A stretch of DNA of 64,000 nt. Origin: Choanephora cucurbitarum (lineage: Eukaryota; Mucoromycota; Mucoromycetes; Mucorales; Choanephoraceae). The stretch covers positions 92,030 to 156,029 of the forward strand of contig JAIWNI010000066.1 of assembly GCA_025331435.1 (NCBI GenBank), given 5' to 3'. Both the position numbers and the translations under genes were made by a program. Within the stretch, counting starts at the first letter, position 1, and each line of letters opens with the position of its first letter. Below the pieces are notes generated by a model. The model saw nothing but the letters and a program-made list of their open reading frames with translations. It ran no database searches and had not been told where the DNA came from. Of the stretch, positions 35,600 to 46,234 are shown one piece after another.

Positions 35600-37496
35600 A
35601 TGCCTAACATTACAGATACAATCACAGATACAAGTAATATTACTCAAACTATCGGCAACTTGGCTCGTGCGGCCACCACACGTCGTCGTCACTCGACACA
35701 TATCAGTAGCCATACCAGCTCTTCTTCTTCTCTTACCGTACCTCAACCACCACAACATACCAATGTAGCCGTACCCAATCCTCGTCTATCTGGCGATTTC
35801 TCAAGTAGCCATTCTCAATTGATTGCTACTACCATTGACCATACAAACAACAGACGATCCTCACAAGCTGGTCTAGTGGATGTTCCCGCAAGTACTTTAG
35901 CGATAGAGTTCGATGGGGGTACACATGTGATTGTAAGGCCTAATCGTATCATTCGAGGTAAAGTCATATTGACCACGGCCGAGCGTCTTTATGTCACAAG
36001 GATTCGGATTAAAGTAAGTGAGTTAAAATCAGCTTGTTTTATTGACGATTAAAAAAAAGCTACACTAGTTTCGAGCTGAAGAAGTGGCCTTGGTCAGGAT
36101 TGATGAGAGTTCAAGTGATAGTAAGAGTAGTGACCGTTTACATGAAACGATCACTACATTTTTCGATGTTGACTGGAAACTTTGGGGAAGTGAAGCTACA
36201 GGTAAATTAAGGCTATATTGCAAAAAGAGAGAGTATATGTATAATGAATTGCATCTCTTTTTGTGTGTGTGTGTGTAGCTTATTCACAAGCTGGATGGGA
36301 TGAACTAGAACCCGGTAGATACGAATTTCCATTTGCTCTAAAGGTCAGTGTCTAAAATGTGCCTTGACATCATCATAACATGTTAAAACTAAACTATATA
36401 TCTCTTCTCTTTATTTTTTTGAACAGTTTCCTAATGTGAATTACCCGCCATCTATGGAAGAACCAAAAGGTTTCAGTATTCGATATGTATGGACAGCACA
36501 GACAGATGGACCTGCTCTTCATTCTGGGGTAAAAAGCAGAGAATATTTGACACCTTATCGTCCAATCATCGTCTCTACACCGGGTAAGTGACACAAGGCA
36601 GTTTCTATAAACAAAGCGGCTTAACCAATTCCCTTAATAATAGACCGAGAATGGGATTTCAGAAAGACTGTCATGAGAGATAAAAAGACGGTGGCATTTG
36701 AGGTGTTTGCTAAACTGTTAAAACAATCGTATTGTCCAGGTAATAGAAAAAAAAAAGAGAAAATAGGTCAATTTTTTCTAAAGAAAGAGATGTAGATGAA
36801 CCCTTTTTAATGCATCTAAAATTGTTTGCTGGGCAACCAGATACTCGTATTACGTCTGTTCATTTCAAATTCCGCAAGCATCATGAAGGCAAGATGTTGG
36901 TTCAAAAAGGTACAGCCTTTAAAGAATACATTCGAACTGTGCTACAAGGGCAAATCCCTATGAACAGTTCAGAGCCCAAAGTAGAACAAGATATTTCATT
37001 CGATGTGCCTACACGGCTGGTCTCGCCTTCCTTTATCTCTCATCATACACGCGTCTTTTATGATCTTCTGTTCACTGTCGCGGTTGACTCTGGTGGACTG
37101 TTTAAATCAACTTACACTTCTGAATTTACCATTCCAATCACAATTGCCAATTTGCCATATGATCAGCTATTGCGCATACCTCACCTGACAGCCATCGAAT
37201 TCTACAAGACAAGCAAAGAACCACCTCGTTTCTTTGAGCCTACACTAGAAGAACCACCTGAGCAACCAACAGTATCCAGCCAGATGATGGGTACGATTCA
37301 CCAAGCCTTAATGACATCTACACCGCGAGATGATCCTCCCAACTACTTTAGTATCCCTACTATACCTCCACAATTTGAATTCGTCCGAGAGCGCAAAGAA
37401 CGGTCCGTCTATCTGACTCGTGCTGCTAAAGGATCATATGGTGCTGATTTAGGGGAAGCTACAGTCATACCAGGTTTATTTGATGAGAGTTGGTAA
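35600..37496 (+). CDS. arrestin-domain (ART-type) trafficking adaptor
   Basis: An N-terminal Ser/Thr-rich, basic region (TTRRRHSTHISSHTSSSSS) precedes the arrestin N domain: LAIEFDGGTHVIVRPNRIIR, GKVILTTAERLYVTRIRIK, FPFALKFPNVNYPPSMEEP and IRYVWTAQ. The arrestin C domain follows: VAFEVFAKLLKQSYCPG, LHLKLFAGQPDTRITSVHFK, HTRVFYDLLFTV and FTIPITIANLP. Near the C-terminus lies DDPPNYFS, a PPxY motif that in yeast ART proteins recruits the Rsp5 ubiquitin ligase to plasma-membrane cargo. Seven short introns or so, including one whose 3' side has a (GT)n run (36262-36277). Start at 35600 chosen because the upstream in-frame codons translate a poly-pyrimidine leader. Confidence 0.88.
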
Positions 37497-37825
37497 AACA
37501 ATAGCATCGTTTCATAAAAAAAAAAGGAAGAGAGGGAAGGAGAACACATTGTATATACAAATGTATATATTTTTCTCTATTTATATATTATCTTATTTTA
37601 GCATAAATACATTACTTAATTACACTTATTTTACTTTCACTGATTGCTTTTTTCTCTCTCTTATGTGTGTGTGGAATTGTTTGATACAGCATAAATCAGA
37701 CATAGAATACAAGCAGTAAAATAGAATATGATTGAGAGCTGGTAGTCAAAAGCTATTCCTGTAACATTCAATGACTGTATAAAGCAACATTTTTTTTTTT
37801 AAAGAGAAAGACGACAAAGTCATAT

Positions 37826-38461
37826 TTATTTAACAATCAACACTGGGCAATTGACATGCGACTGTACATAATCACTAAAACTACCCAAAAACAGCCTTGG
37901 AAGTTACAAACAAGTTAATGAAACTACTCAAATAGAAAGCCTTCTTAACAAACCTTTTCCATCCTGATAAATTCCTGCTTCCCATAATTAAGCAGTCCTT
38001 CTTCTCCTTCTCAATATAGTCGACCAACACATTACGTGCATGTCTTGAATTTGTCTTGAAAACATGCTTTTCAACCTTGTATCCATCCTTTTCAATCACC
38101 TCAACTATCTTATCCATTGCTCTCATTTTCTCTTGCGTAAACTAAAGAAAAGAAGTTAACAGAAGAGAATTGGGTGTTAAGTTATGTACCTCTTGTTTTA
38201 TAGTCTCTAATGAGTCTGTGGGTGGGATTTCGATATCGTCTATGGAAAGTTGTTTAGAACAATTGACAGTAGCTCTCTTTTCTCTCTATATATACCTTGT
38301 TCATCAAATTCACCATCCAGAACCATAATCATGATTGCGTGAATCTCATCTGTCTGTCTAAAGAAGTTCTCTTTGGCCCACTGGATAGTCTTGTGAGCTT
38401 CTTCAGATAGAGGGTCGATAGCAATAGCAACTTTTCTGTGTTTTTGGTTGTTTAAAGTCAT
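37826..38461 (-). CDS. universal stress protein (UspA-like) domain protein
   Basis: Three introns. The start MTLNNQKHRKVAIAIDPLSE gives the first beta strand, and helices with AHKTIQWAKENFF follow. The ATP-binding loop of the UspA fold is at DCLIMGSRNLSGWKR, followed, after an intron with donor GTTTGT and acceptor CCAAG, by LFLGSFSDYVQSHVNCPVLI and the stop at 37826. The G-S-R-x-L-S-G-x-K-R and GS-S-DYV-H--CPV pattern is diagnostic. The unspliced reading runs to a different stop and loses the last strand. About 160 residues. Fungal USPs are cytosolic, of unclear role in stress and growth control. Confidence 0.88.
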
Positions 38462-39658
38462 AATTTATGCGTTAGAAGAGTAGTGTTCTATGAGAATCCA
38501 TTACACCTGAAAGAAAAACGGAACGGCTTTTAAAATAAAACTACCTTGGTCATGATGAGCATGTGATTAAGCTCTTTATTTCTCAAGAAAAACAACACCT
38601 AAACTTTGGGAGGAAACCTACTAATTGTATTGTGTTGAAAAGGCCAATTCGCCAGATTGTATGTGTGGATTGCATCAAAGGAAAAAAAAATAGGTCTCTC
38701 TGTCTACTTCATCCTATAAAATCAATTGATAAAAGGATTGAGCCGCTTTTGTTCATATTACACAACTCAAAAGCTTGCTTTTACCGAACTCGAAATAGGC
38801 AGAGGAGCACACCAGATGAATTCTAATTGTTAAATTGGAGTCCTTTGGTATGTTCGTCATAGGTTCGATTACGTTTATCACCAAGCGAGAATAAGGCAGA
38901 GTGATGGTCCAGAGCTCATTTTGGAGAAGGAGTGTTCGTTCTCTTGTTTTTATGGATAATTTGATAGATCAAGCAGAATGCATAGTAGATACATATGCAT
39001 CTATAAATATAGCTCTGAATCCATCATTCATATACTTGATAGCTACTAGATGAATAACCAACTAAGGCTGAAACTATAATGACACCCACTAGCATAAAGG
39101 CATCTCATAAAGCCAGAATAGATAGAATCCTTTCATTTGCTCTTATATTTCGACACAGCTAAATAAAACAGTATGACCAGCCTCAAAGTATCTATCGTGC
39201 TGTCAAGCAGAGCAATCGAATAGAGCGGGTGGCAACGTAAATACAACTGCCCTGATGCTGCTTGATACAATTCAGTGCTTTTACTGAGAAAAAAGAAAGA
39301 TAAGGTTGTAAAAGCAGACAGGCAGCTCAAATTGAATAAAAGACGCGATCTGTTCAAATAAGAAATCTGCGTATCAGCTTTATGCACTAAGCATCCTATC
39401 TCCAGACAGACGCCAGTCTATTTAGCCAATGATACTACAATATCTGCAGGTTTTGAAGGCAAATACAAAGACCTAATCAAGAGAGATTCGAGGCATAGGA
39501 AAATTGTTGTGAACTCAATACTTTATAGTCAGCATCAGTTTTCTCTTGTCAGGATATTTCAAACCACCGCGCGTGCAGACTCAATTTTTTTTATTAAAAA
39601 AAAAAGACCTCGCGCACGCGTTGAATTCTTTTTTGTTTCTTTACATAATCATACAACC
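38462..39658. other. intergenic, nothing recognised
   Basis: About 1.2 kb with short frames only (for example plus 38563-38826 and minus 39133-39387) that lack landmarks. No repeats with defined ends and no tRNA-like structure was found. Confidence 0.5.
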
Positions 39659-40540
39659 ATGAACAACGACGAAAACCAATACCCTACTACCTCAGAACAA
39701 AATAGTCAGAAACAGTCAGTCGAACATACAGACTCTCAAACAGAACAAGCAGAGAAAGGCGCAAATAATTATGGAAACAATCTGATGCCAAAAACGATCG
39801 ATGAACTTCGAGAAATACATGCAAGAGGCCGAAAGCTGATCATGAAGCGAAGATACCCTAGACGAACAAGGTATGCACCTGGAGAAGTCAGAAAGACAGA
39901 AGAAGAGCTTCGGTTGGAACGGTTACAAAAGAAAAAAGATATTGAAGAATATGCACCCCAGATCGTTTATTCCAACTATTACTTTGGTAAAAATGGTTCA
40001 TCTCTAAAAAAAGGTTGTCAACTAAATATGAATTGAAATTAGATGATGTAAATGAATATAAGCATGTAGTGCTACCAAAGAACTTGGCAAAATGGTTGCC
40101 AAAGCCTTCTCGACTCTTAGAACCTGATGAGTGGATTGAACTGGGTGTTTATCAGACATCAGGTTGGGAACACTACATGATATATGGTAAGTGCTTGTAT
40201 TTTATGTGCAGGCGATTGAAATAACTCATGGCTTATCGACACAGCACCTGAACCTCATGTATTGCTATTCAGAAGAGAGAAAAACTATTTGGCTAAATAT
40301 GGAGATCATGATCCTCAAGTGCCTGATAGCATGAGGGAGCAGCACATAAAACAATCTCAAGAATACATTAAAGAACAAAAGCAAAAGCAAAAGGAAGCAG
40401 AGAAGCGAGCGGCTGCTAAACTTGCCAAGGCATCGGAAGATCAGAACATTTCCAATATTCCACCTCAAGAGCATATGGCTAACCATCGAATGACACGATC
40501 GTCTGCTGTATCAAGGAATAGACAGCCAGATTTAGAATAA
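39659..40540 (+). CDS. CKS1: cyclin-dependent kinase regulatory subunit (CKS) with long N- and C-terminal extensions
   Basis: Three exons. The CKS core is assembled across both introns: IVYSNYYFDDVNEYKHVVLP, KNLAKWLPKPSRLLEPDEWI, LGVYQTSGWEHYMIY and APEPHVLLFRREKNY. It keeps the anion-binding residues (basic residue before HV, the Gln-x-Ser/Thr and Trp of the phosphate pocket) and the hinge region HxPEPH, here APEPH. CKS binds CDK1 and phosphorylated substrates in cell-cycle control. Oddities are a ~110-residue N-terminus rich in Gln/Glu and basic residues (KLIMKRRYPRRTRYAPG) and a ~75-residue C-terminus with a Lys/Gln/Ala-rich helix (EYIKEQKQKQKEAEKR). Human CKS is only about 79 residues. 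An internal start was considered, but no ATG near the core fits. Confidence 0.92.
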
Positions 40541-40744
40541 AAAACGAAAGAGAAAGGGTGATAGTATCTATAGCTTAATGGATATCTTATTTCTTACTCT
40601 CAAATAAGGACATAAGGAAGAAAGATATTTATTGTCAAATGAGTGAGTGAGGGTAAAAACAATAAGAGTGATATAGAGACTGAGTATGCTATTAAAGGAT
40701 ATATAAATAAAGCGAGCCAAGGTTGTAATGAACTTTTTTTTTTC

Positions 40745-41224
40745 TTATGAAATGGTCATAAAATGACATACAAGTCCCACTAAACTCGCCAGTAATAAGA
40801 CGCGGAAAAAGCGCCACAAATATTCTGAAAATAACATAAAAAGCTCAGTTCTATCAAGAAAATGAACATTGTTATTACTCAGACTGTCATTCTGGCTTTC
40901 TAGTCGCTCATCATCAGGCGATTTTAACGAATCTGCAGAATCAACACGAACCATAGGGCTGGTAATCAAACGACGGTCTTCATGGTTTTCTGCTATACGC
41001 TCAATCACATCTTGGCTATGGAGTTGCTCAGAAATAACTTCCTTGACAAGTGGTGCACCTGATTTAGCAATCAAAGCTTCAACTACTTCATGAATCACGC
41101 CTTTTCTTTCTTCTTCGATATCTGCTTCTTCTAATGCTGCCTGTGCCAAATCGATAAACCGATCTATACCCTTTTCATCTCTTTTGTTCTGACGACTACG
41201 TAAAAGTGTTTTTGATGTTGACAT
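40745..41224 (-). CDS. uncharacterised tail-anchored membrane protein
   Basis: ATG at 41224 opens a single-exon frame of 159 residues. The N-terminal half is helical and charged (MSTSKTLLRSRQNKRDEKGI, EEADIEEERKGVIHEVVEAL), suggesting a coiled coil. A Ser/Asp-rich linker follows. The last 20 residues are hydrophobic (FRVLLLASLVGLVCHFMTIS) with no charged tail. This topology suggests insertion into the endoplasmic reticulum or mitochondrial outer membrane with the N-terminus cytosolic. A longer in-frame start at 41266 exists but adds a leader-like stretch. No family is recognised. Confidence 0.65.
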   Translation of the reverse strand: MSTSKTLLRSRQNKRDEKGIDRFIDLAQAALEEADIEEERKGVIHEVVEALIAKSGAPLVKEVISEQLHSQDVIERIAENHEDRRLITSPMVRVDSADSLKSPDDERLESQNDSLSNNNVHFLDRTELFMLFSEYLWRFFRVLLLASLVGLVCHFMTIS

Positions 41225-43095
41225 GACTAATGCTTTATTTTTAAGTTGCAGATTAAGGAAAAACAAGTATAACTTGACTTACGGTAGTCTATATAAAAAA
41301 AATGTTAAAAAGCCACCCTAAAGCATGAATTGTATAACTTCTTAAATACAATTTCAAGTTACCAGGGGGAGTACTTCCTTTCAAGCAATCCATAAAAGCT
41401 TCTTTTACTGTCGAGGACAAAGAAATTACGGTCTTGATTCTTCAGCAACAAAACGACCAGTTTATGAGCACTTTTCACTTAGACTCATCTCTTTAACTTG
41501 GAGGCATAATTAATCATTAGATATAAAAGCAGTACAGATTTTCTTTTTGCCTGTAGAAGAGTGATTCTCTCCTTTCTTTTGCATAGACAGACACTAAGTT
41601 AGAGTTGATGATTTCTAATTTTGGTTGAAATCAACCCAAGATATACTGTAATATAAGTCCTTTATCTGATTGTGAGTCTTTTCTCTTTTTGGAAAACAGA
41701 AAAGCAAAATCAATTGACCCCTTTATATACAACACCGAGACAATGGGGTCCTTGGATCATCTCCAATGAATCGACTCGATTCTTAAAATTTCTAAATCAA
41801 AGTGAAGGCACACAATGTGGTTAGTGCTCTGCAGAGCCATGCTTTGATTTTCGTATAACTTTAGTAAATGACCTTTCTTGAAAAGCCAGAATTTCTTTTT
41901 TCAAGGTGGATCAAAGAAGCAGAATGAGGTATTCAAATGAATGAGACAGAAAGTATGTGTGGGATTAGCCAGCTGCCTTCATTCTGGTTTCCAATGTGGT
42001 TAGGCTTTCCATTGAGAAAGTTGGATCAGTAATATTAGCGCCCGAGGCAAAGAGGTGTAGTTGGCTTATAGTAGAATCTCTTAAAAGTTTGTGTGTGTAG
42101 TTTGGTCATTTTCAACTGCAGTCGAACGAATTGAATGAACCATAACTGGTTAAGAACTAAAAAAAAAAACTGGAATTGATGGATAGGGCACAACCAAATC
42201 TTTGTCTGGATAAGTGCGCTTGGAAACCGATGCGATGGTTGATCTCATCGTATCAAGGTGCTGAGTACTAACATGTTTGTTGTCAATTGAGAAGCAATAT
42301 TCTTCATATTCACAGTTGAGTCTTGCCCATGTTTTCCTCCGTTGTCCTTAATTTTTTCTTCTTGTGCTAGACTCTTTGTGCGTCCTCTAAGAATTGAAAT
42401 GCTTCTTGGGTAAGGTATTGCGGGAGGGTTTTGGATAAGAGCCATCCAGTCATTGTGGTCTTCTTGCTAAGCGGTTCTGTTCAGTTGGTTCATTCTCAGT
42501 AACATTGGAAACCAACATTGTGTCGGCTACTGTGGTGCTGCTGCTACCATCCAGTTTATCGACATCTGTTTGGCCTTTCACAACACCAAAGGGATCAGAT
42601 TTTAAGATGAGTAGGTAGAGTATCCCTTCGTCGGCCACTGTTATAGGAATACATCTGTTGCTACTGCTCAAGAGCCTGATCCCAGACTCGAACTTAGCAG
42701 TTCTCCAGGAACGAACTCTTTAATAAGCCCTTTCTATAGGCAAAATATAAAATAGATTTTTGTATGCGAAACAAACAATGGAAGTAATCCCATCAGATGT
42801 CACTACAGACTGATATCTCAAGATAGGATAATGAACATGTTTATTAAAAGTGTGTTGTTCAAACTACTGTTGATCTGCACATAGAAAGTAATTTGGTATC
42901 AAAGTAAAGCTATTTCTTTAGAACACGACAATAAAGCTTCTTCAACTTTTTTCTTGCAACCAGAAAGCAAATTGGTCAACCTATATTGAGCTTTGCAGTG
43001 CTGGCAACACGTTTCCATTTTTAGCAATCCTAACTGCTACACCCAATGAATCAGCCAATTCTGGCAACATAAATACATACATTGATTGCTTAAAC
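41225..43095. other. gene-poor spacer with probable mobile-element debris
   Basis: Minus-strand frames at 42450-42671 (MSSSNRCIPITVADEGILYL) and 42245-42445 (PAIPYPRSISILRGRTKSLA) are next to each other and may be pieces of one broken element gene. The Gly-Arg-rich end resembles tails of Mutator/FAR1-type transposases only vaguely. Nothing else is supported. Confidence 0.4.
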
Positions 43096-43602
43096 TTACT
43101 CTGCAAAGTTTCTCTTGATATCGTCAACGTCTTCTTCAACTTCATAGTTTCTTCTTACTTTTACAATGTAAGTCAAATATACTACTGCATCATACAACAA
43201 ATCTCTTTCATCTACAATCCCAACATCTTCAAATTCTACATCCACTTTCACCTCTTCTTCCTCTTCGTCATCTTCCATATTATCAGCTTCACTTTCTCTC
43301 TTTCTCTTCTGACTTTGCTGAGAGAGGTTGACAAAGTATTGCTCTTCTTTTTCTTGATCTCTTCTCTTGCTTTGGTTGGTTTGAGAATCAAGATTGCCAA
43401 AAAGTGCCTCATTATCGTCTGGAGCACAACTGTCGCTTTCTTTGTAGAAATGGATGAGTTGTTTGCTCTTTCTGAATCGTTTCTTTTGGCCGTAACGAGG
43501 TGCAATTCCGTCTTCGTAGTAACTTGAGAGAAGATGCAAATCTCCTTGGACAAATTGCAGTGTGTATCTCAAAGACACATACAAGCTCAAATTCGCATTC
43601 AT
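43096..43602 (-). CDS. uncharacterised acidic protein next to the right cassette arm
   Basis: An open frame of 168 residues starting 10 bases outside the right arm and transcribed away from it. It begins MNANLSLYVSLRYTLQFVQG, has a basic middle (YGQKKRFRKSKQ), then an acidic run (NMEDDEEEEEVKVDVEFEDV) and ends VDDIKRNFAE. A GTAAG-like donor follows the stop region, so more exons are possible. Low-complexity composition and the position beside mobile sequence make it uncertain whether this is a host gene. No domain is recognised. Confidence 0.4.
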   Translation of the reverse strand: MNANLSLYVSLRYTLQFVQGDLHLLSSYYEDGIAPRYGQKKRFRKSKQLIHFYKESDSCAPDDNEALFGNLDSQTNQSKRRDQEKEEQYFVNLSQQSQKRKRESEADNMEDDEEEEEVKVDVEFEDVGIVDERDLLYDAVVYLTYIVKVRRNYEVEEDVDDIKRNFAE

Positions 43603-43619
43603 AGTACGGTAAAGAGCAC

Positions 43620-44024
43620 TTGATCAAAGAAGAAAAATGTAGTGTCTGTATACTAAACGAAGACTGGACACAACACACCAGAAATCGCAAGACTACCTAC
43701 AATGCACTGAAGAGAGCTGAAACTACTGGCAACAGAGATCGTGCAAAAGATGCAGGAATGTTTAAAGCGAGTGATTTATCGTATTTTAAGGGTCTTCTTT
43801 GCTTGACTCTGAATCAGCTAAGAGCTGATCAATACAGCAGAAAGCCTCAGGTGCTAAAGAAGCTTTATGGAATATTTGGATACCAAAAAGTGAAACTCTT
43901 CTATCGAAAAGAGCCATGGCTCGCATTGACATTTCAATTCAGTTTGTTGCCAAAAAAAACAACAACAAAGAAACAAAAAGGTGATCATTCTTTATATTTT
44001 ATTTCTTTACAAAGACTCTTTTAG
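43620..44024 (+). CDS. cassette ORF C, copy 2, uncharacterised
   Basis: Longer version of the frame seen at 26924-27244: 134 residues starting near CSVCILNEDWTQHTRNRK and continuing AGMFKASDLSYFKGLLC, RADQYSRKPQVLKKLYGIFG and KEPWLALTFQF, then a Lys/Gln tail. The first codon is not ATG (TTG at 43620), so the true start is upstream, in another exon, or lost. It points toward gene B, and the stops are 54 bases apart. No known domain. Confidence 0.5.
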   Translation: MIKEEKCSVCILNEDWTQHTRNRKTTYNALKRAETTGNRDRAKDAGMFKASDLSYFKGLLCLTLNQLRADQYSRKPQVLKKLYGIFGYQKVKLFYRKEPWLALTFQFSLLPKKTTTKKQKGDHSLYFISLQRLF

Positions 44025-44077
44025 AAAGCTAGACAAAGCAGAAATATATGATAGTACAGACAAGAGAAAAACGGCGC

Positions 44078-44941
44078 TTATTTGGCCGTAAAGTGGCAAA
44101 GGGGCACCAAACCAGACTCGCTGTCATCAAGTGATTCGAACTCCTCGAAGACTTTCGAAACGAAAGCCTAAAAGTATCATTAGTCAAAAAGAGATATAAA
44201 GGAATTTTTTCAGAGATAAACTACCTTCACTCTGAAAATGGCCTCAAAAAGGTCTTTCAGCAAAGGCAGCTCATTAGCGCTTTTGGGAAGCGCAAAGACC
44301 TCCAACTCCACAAGCTCGTAGATTGCTTCATGGTTGATCATCATCATATATAAATAGCAATCATAGCCTAAAACATATGTTTAGTATAACATATATATAT
44401 ATATATATATCTTGTTTGTCTAACATACCATCAACAAGCAATCCAACCACATGTGGCGAATTCATGTCACGCTTGACAAGTGCATCAAGCATGAGCTTCA
44501 ATGTGAAGCCCAGCTTGATGAAGTCATTACTATTTTTATTGCGTCCAGGAGCCTTGACTTCAACAACAAAGACTTCTACTGGATTAGCATCCTTGTCCTC
44601 AAAAACAGCGTGTAATCGGGCTTCAACACACAACTCGAGAGCTGCTTGTTGCACCATTCTTATTGATATACTTCCTCTTCATCTTGGCCAAGCACGATGT
44701 CCAGGACATCGGCCAACTGATTCTTGACGAAAGTGTCTTCAGCAGCACTCTTGGTTCCCCAAGTTTCATGCTTAGGTACACTACATATTGTATAAAAGGA
44801 AGATAAATGAGACTATTTGCATACCTTTTGTGTTTTTACTTACAGCGAGAATAAGACAAAGTCAACCAACAATAATTCACTGCTGTTCTTAGCTTCTTCT
44901 GAGCTAAGCAGTGATACCCAAGTAGTTCTTGATGCCTCCAT
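44078..44941 (-). pseudogene. cassette gene B, copy 2 (uncharacterised family, possible nuclease-like fold)
   Basis: Same structure as 26007-26870 on the opposite strand. ATG at 44941, first intron, the shared frame break before MVQQAALELCVEARLHAVF, the VEVFVVEVKAPGR motif, introns after LLVDG and FRVK, and a stop at 44078. The protein parts are identical to copy 1. Because the break is in both copies, it could reflect an unusual coding solution (alternative start at the MVQQ methionine, for example) rather than death of the gene. The two parts together would give about 240 residues. Confidence 0.7.
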
Positions 44942-45056
44942 ATTTTCTTCTTGACATACCTAAGTAGAAAAGCAAAAGAACAGTCAGCAAAAGAGAAAAA
45001 AAAATAGAGAAAAAGAGGGGGTGGTTTTTATACACTACTTATTTCAACTTCAAAAG

Positions 45057-45672
45057 CTACGCGTCAACTAAGGCTGGGGGCTTGTACTGATTCTTTTTGA
45101 AATTGATGTACTTCGTCAGTCTAGTATGATCAGCATGTTTCATGAACGAAGTAATCGAGCTTGATTTTCTTTTGGAGAAGAAAAAAATACTTCCCGAGGC
45201 ACTATGGACATACATGCAAGATAGTTAAAATAAGCTAGGGTTCTTGTTTTGCTTGCTTCTTTCTTTTCACTTACAGGCACTCGATTGGTTTCATTTTCTC
45301 GTTGTTGTAGTGCTTTGAAATGCACTTGTTCTTTATCATCATCAATTCAGCAGACACATTCATGTTGTCTATCATCCACTATAGTATAAGAAAATGAGTG
45401 TTCGTGTTCTTGTCTTTTACATGTCTAACTTACTTTCTCAGACAACTTCAACTTCATTGTTGACAGGAGCGGAGCAATACCCACAGGCTTAGTACTGGAG
45501 CAAGTGCTCTCGGCGACGTCGCTTGCCTTTCTCTATTCAAACTTGATCAGTTATTTCATCGCACTGTTTCTAAATTCAATAAAGTTACCTTTGAGCCTGA
45601 TAACACCAACGCGTCTTCTTCATCTTTTTCTTCATCTTTCTCTTCGTCTTCTTCCCATACAGCATCTGTCAT
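45057..45672 (-). CDS. cassette gene A, copy 2, apparently intact, uncharacterised
   Basis: Four exons join in frame. ATG at 45672 starts MTDAVWEEDEEKDEEKDEED; a GTAACT...AATAG intron leads to RKASDVAESTCSSTKPVGIA; a GTAAGT...TATAG intron leads to WMIDNMNVSAELMMIKNKCI; and a GTAAGT...CATAG intron leads to the last exon with FFFSKRKSSSITSFMKHADH, ending PPALVDA at 45057. About 140 residues. Differences from copy 1 within the third exon are mostly synonymous, which supports this reading frame. Acidic N-terminus, basic C-terminus, no known motif. It is transcribed in the same direction as gene B and lies just upstream of it. Confidence 0.6.
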
Positions 45673-46234
45673 ACACTATAACAAGCTATTAGGATTACGT
45701 CTGGATAGCCAACGTTACTTACAACTTCGACGCCAGCATTCAATGCTTTTCTTTTAAAATTTCTTGCAAGAAGGTTTTTCTCTTCTGCGGTCATCTTCAT
45801 TTTTTTTTAATTGCTCAAGGTTTTCAGAGACAAAATCTTTGAAATAGGCAGTGGTTTTAGTTTCTTTTGCTTTTTGTAAGCATATTTCTATCACTATATA
45901 ATAGAGTTAAAATACTACGAATAGACTAGCGAATTAGATACTAACATTGATTGAGCGATGACATTTCGTAAATCTAAAGTAGGGGAGGAAAATAGTTCAT
46001 TGAAGTCTGAAGTTCAGACTATTTATTCTAATTCTGCCATCTGACTTCGAAATATGACGCAGGGACTAGTAGGGTTTTCAGGGTTCACGGTTAAGCATAC
46101 TTTTCTTTATACCACTTGTAAGAGTATGCGAAAGGAAAAAAGTTACTTCTTTCTTTTATATCACACATCTGGATGACTAATTTATCTCAAATTTTAGTAG
46201 AAAAGAGTTTGGTAAAACTAGCTTCCATATTAAC

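Larger units (their letters stand above)
43612..45640 (-). repeat. right arm of the ~2 kb inverted duplication (cassette copy 2)
   Basis: Reverse-complement copy of about 25270-27335. The two arms enclose roughly 16.3 kb that contains eleven host genes (IFRD to the tail-anchored protein). The match starts within the sequence GCACTTGATCAAAGAAG at 43617 and fades beyond about 45640. The cores are identical by eye; the first ~120 bases and the last ~250 bases differ at many sites. Confidence 0.92.

Noticed and set aside
38840..38880. A tRNA B-box-like GGTTCGATTAC
   Set aside because: No A box at the right distance upstream and no acceptor stem pairing were found. Similar motif hits at 812-826 belong to the transposon terminus.
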